From the NCBI GenBank assembly GCA_001796335.1, contig MGMF01000023.1, forward strand, positions 1 through 64,000: 64,000 nucleotides of DNA. Direction: 5' to 3'. A program made the translations under genes and the position numbers. The stretch comes from Chloroflexi bacterium GWB2_49_20 (GTDB lineage: Bacteria > Chloroflexota > Anaerolineae > Anaerolineales > Villigracilaceae). Below the pieces are notes generated by a model that was not told where the DNA came from, ran no database searches, and worked only from the letters and a program-made list of their open reading frames with translations. Positions 63,478 to 64,000 of this stretch are shown piece by piece (position 1 is the stretch's first letter; every line of letters starts with the position of its first letter).

Positions 63478-64000
63478 TCATGCCTTGTTTCGACCCCAAA
63501 TTATTCCTTCGATCCGCAGCCACAACCGGCGCAATAATGATCGAGTTCGAGCAAATAAACGATAGTAATTAGGTCGAATAATATGCTCTGGCTCCATTAC
63601 GCCTGTCCACTGAGCCGTCATAGCTCCCCATGTTAAACCTGCACCGAATCCTACCAATACAAATTTATCTCCTTTTTGCAATCGCCCGTCCTGAGCTGCT
63701 TCACAAATTGCAATCGGAATAGATGCCGTTGATGTATTCCCATATCGTTCCAGATTTACAACAAATCGCTCGATGGGAAGTTTTAATCCTCGTGCTGCTG
63801 CATCAATTATCCTTAAATTTGCCTGGTGTGGAATAATCCATTTCACATCATCCATAAGAATCCCGGAAGCAGCAATTACTTCACGAGTTGCATGTGCCAT
63901 AACACGCGTGGCAAACCGGAAAACTTCCCGACCATCCATGTGGATATAATGCAATCCAGATCGGATCGTTGCCTCGGTGGCAGGGTTTTTACTTCCTCCA
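63478..64000 (-). CDS. fabH: 3-oxoacyl-ACP synthase III (FabH), C-terminal part
   Basis: Open to the window edge, so the N-terminal half with the catalytic Cys is missing. The visible part reads NPATEATIRSGLHYIHMDGR and continues to the catalytic His in IPHQANLRIIDAAARGL and Asn in ERYGNTSTASIPIAICEAA, then GFGAGLTWGAMTAQW. It condenses acetyl-CoA with malonyl-ACP to start fatty-acid synthesis. The tail extends about 30 residues past the usual FabH end and is Arg-rich. Confidence 0.92.
   Translation of the reverse strand, partial: GGSKNPATEATIRSGLHYIHMDGREVFRFATRVMAHATREVIAASGILMDDVKWIIPHQANLRIIDAAARGLKLPIERFVVNLERYGNTSTASIPIAICEAAQDGRLQKGDKFVLVGFGAGLTWGAMTAQWTGVMEPEHIIRPNYYRLFARTRSLLRRLWLRIEGIIWGRNKA

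Noticed and set aside
1-64000. CRISPR arrays, prophage or insertion sequences
   Set aside because: No regularly spaced repeats, transposase, integrase or phage structural genes were seen on either strand.

Overview
The window looks like chromosomal DNA from an anaerobic bacterium, most likely Chloroflexota (Anaerolineae-like). This placement is inferred from the gene mix, not from any marker phylogeny. That mix is a NAD-linked formate dehydrogenase with an in-frame UGA, Hyp maturation genes, a 2-oxoacid:ferredoxin oxidoreductase, a fused NuoCD, an F420/flavin-type luciferase-like oxidoreductase, a YghO-like acyltransferase and three LysM/M23 lipoproteins. Genes are densely packed on both strands. 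I see no phage, insertion sequence or CRISPR array.

Layout. 0.2-1.6 kb: ECF sigma factor, zinc-finger anti-sigma and membrane TlpA-like thioredoxin in one operon. 1.7-6.3 kb: three tandem paralogous cell-wall peptidase lipoproteins (minus strand). 6.4-12.4 kb: formate module (fdhD, a NuoE-NuoF fusion, a selenocysteine FdhA read through UGA at 10228 with a SECIS hairpin, and a ferritin-like protein). 12.4-15.9 kb: glutamate formimidoyltransferase/cyclodeaminase, dCTP deaminase, O-acetylhomoserine sulfhydrylase. 16.0-17.4 kb: MFS permease. 17.8-21.3 kb: hypABCDE without hypF or hydrogenase structural genes. 21.3-23.3 kb: luciferase-like oxidoreductase, AlkZ-like protein, small unknown. 23.3-26.4 kb: an apparent magnesium-controlled unit, consisting of a sigma70 promoter, an M-box riboswitch, an unannotated 44-codon leader ORF, an intrinsic terminator, a soluble PRC/MgtE-N/CBS protein and a divergent NRAMP-family transporter. 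26.6 kb: tRNA-Pro(CGG). 26.8-31.7 kb: tex, MFS permease, YghO-like acyltransferase. 31.7-32.5 kb: a decayed degV. 32.6-34.7 kb: a glmS ribozyme and glmS. 34.8 kb: a truncated oxoacid:ferredoxin oxidoreductase alpha gene. 35-38 kb: YgiQ radical SAM protein and a THUMP RNA methyltransferase.

37.9-43.1 kb: a SufR-like Fe-S regulator diverges from a peripheral-arm-only complex I operon (nuoB-nuoCD-nuoI). That operon is followed by a CxxC protein and an Mrp-type Fe-S carrier. 43.1-46 kb: RicT/PSP1 protein, PIG-L deacetylase, M20 amidohydrolase. 46.1-49.7 kb: FCD regulator and a two-gene korAB ferredoxin oxidoreductase. 49.9-55.9 kb (minus): pyruvate kinase, CoA-transferase, alanine dehydrogenase, ornithine aminotransferase, ornithine carbamoyltransferase. 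56-61.6 kb (minus): metallo-beta-lactamase protein, DUF58, MoxR, threonine synthase, moaE-moaD-moaC. 61.75 kb: scpA. 62.5-64 kb: alpha/beta hydrolase and the 3' part of fabH.

How it fits together: formate oxidation needs molybdopterin (moaCDE), FdhD and selenium. FTCD links histidine or formimino compounds to the folate C1 pool. NuoB-CD-I, KorAB and the NuoEF fusion are all electron carriers between ferredoxin, NADH and a quinone or membrane partner that lies outside the window. Three cis-acting RNA elements (SECIS, M-box, glmS ribozyme) are identifiable from sequence alone.
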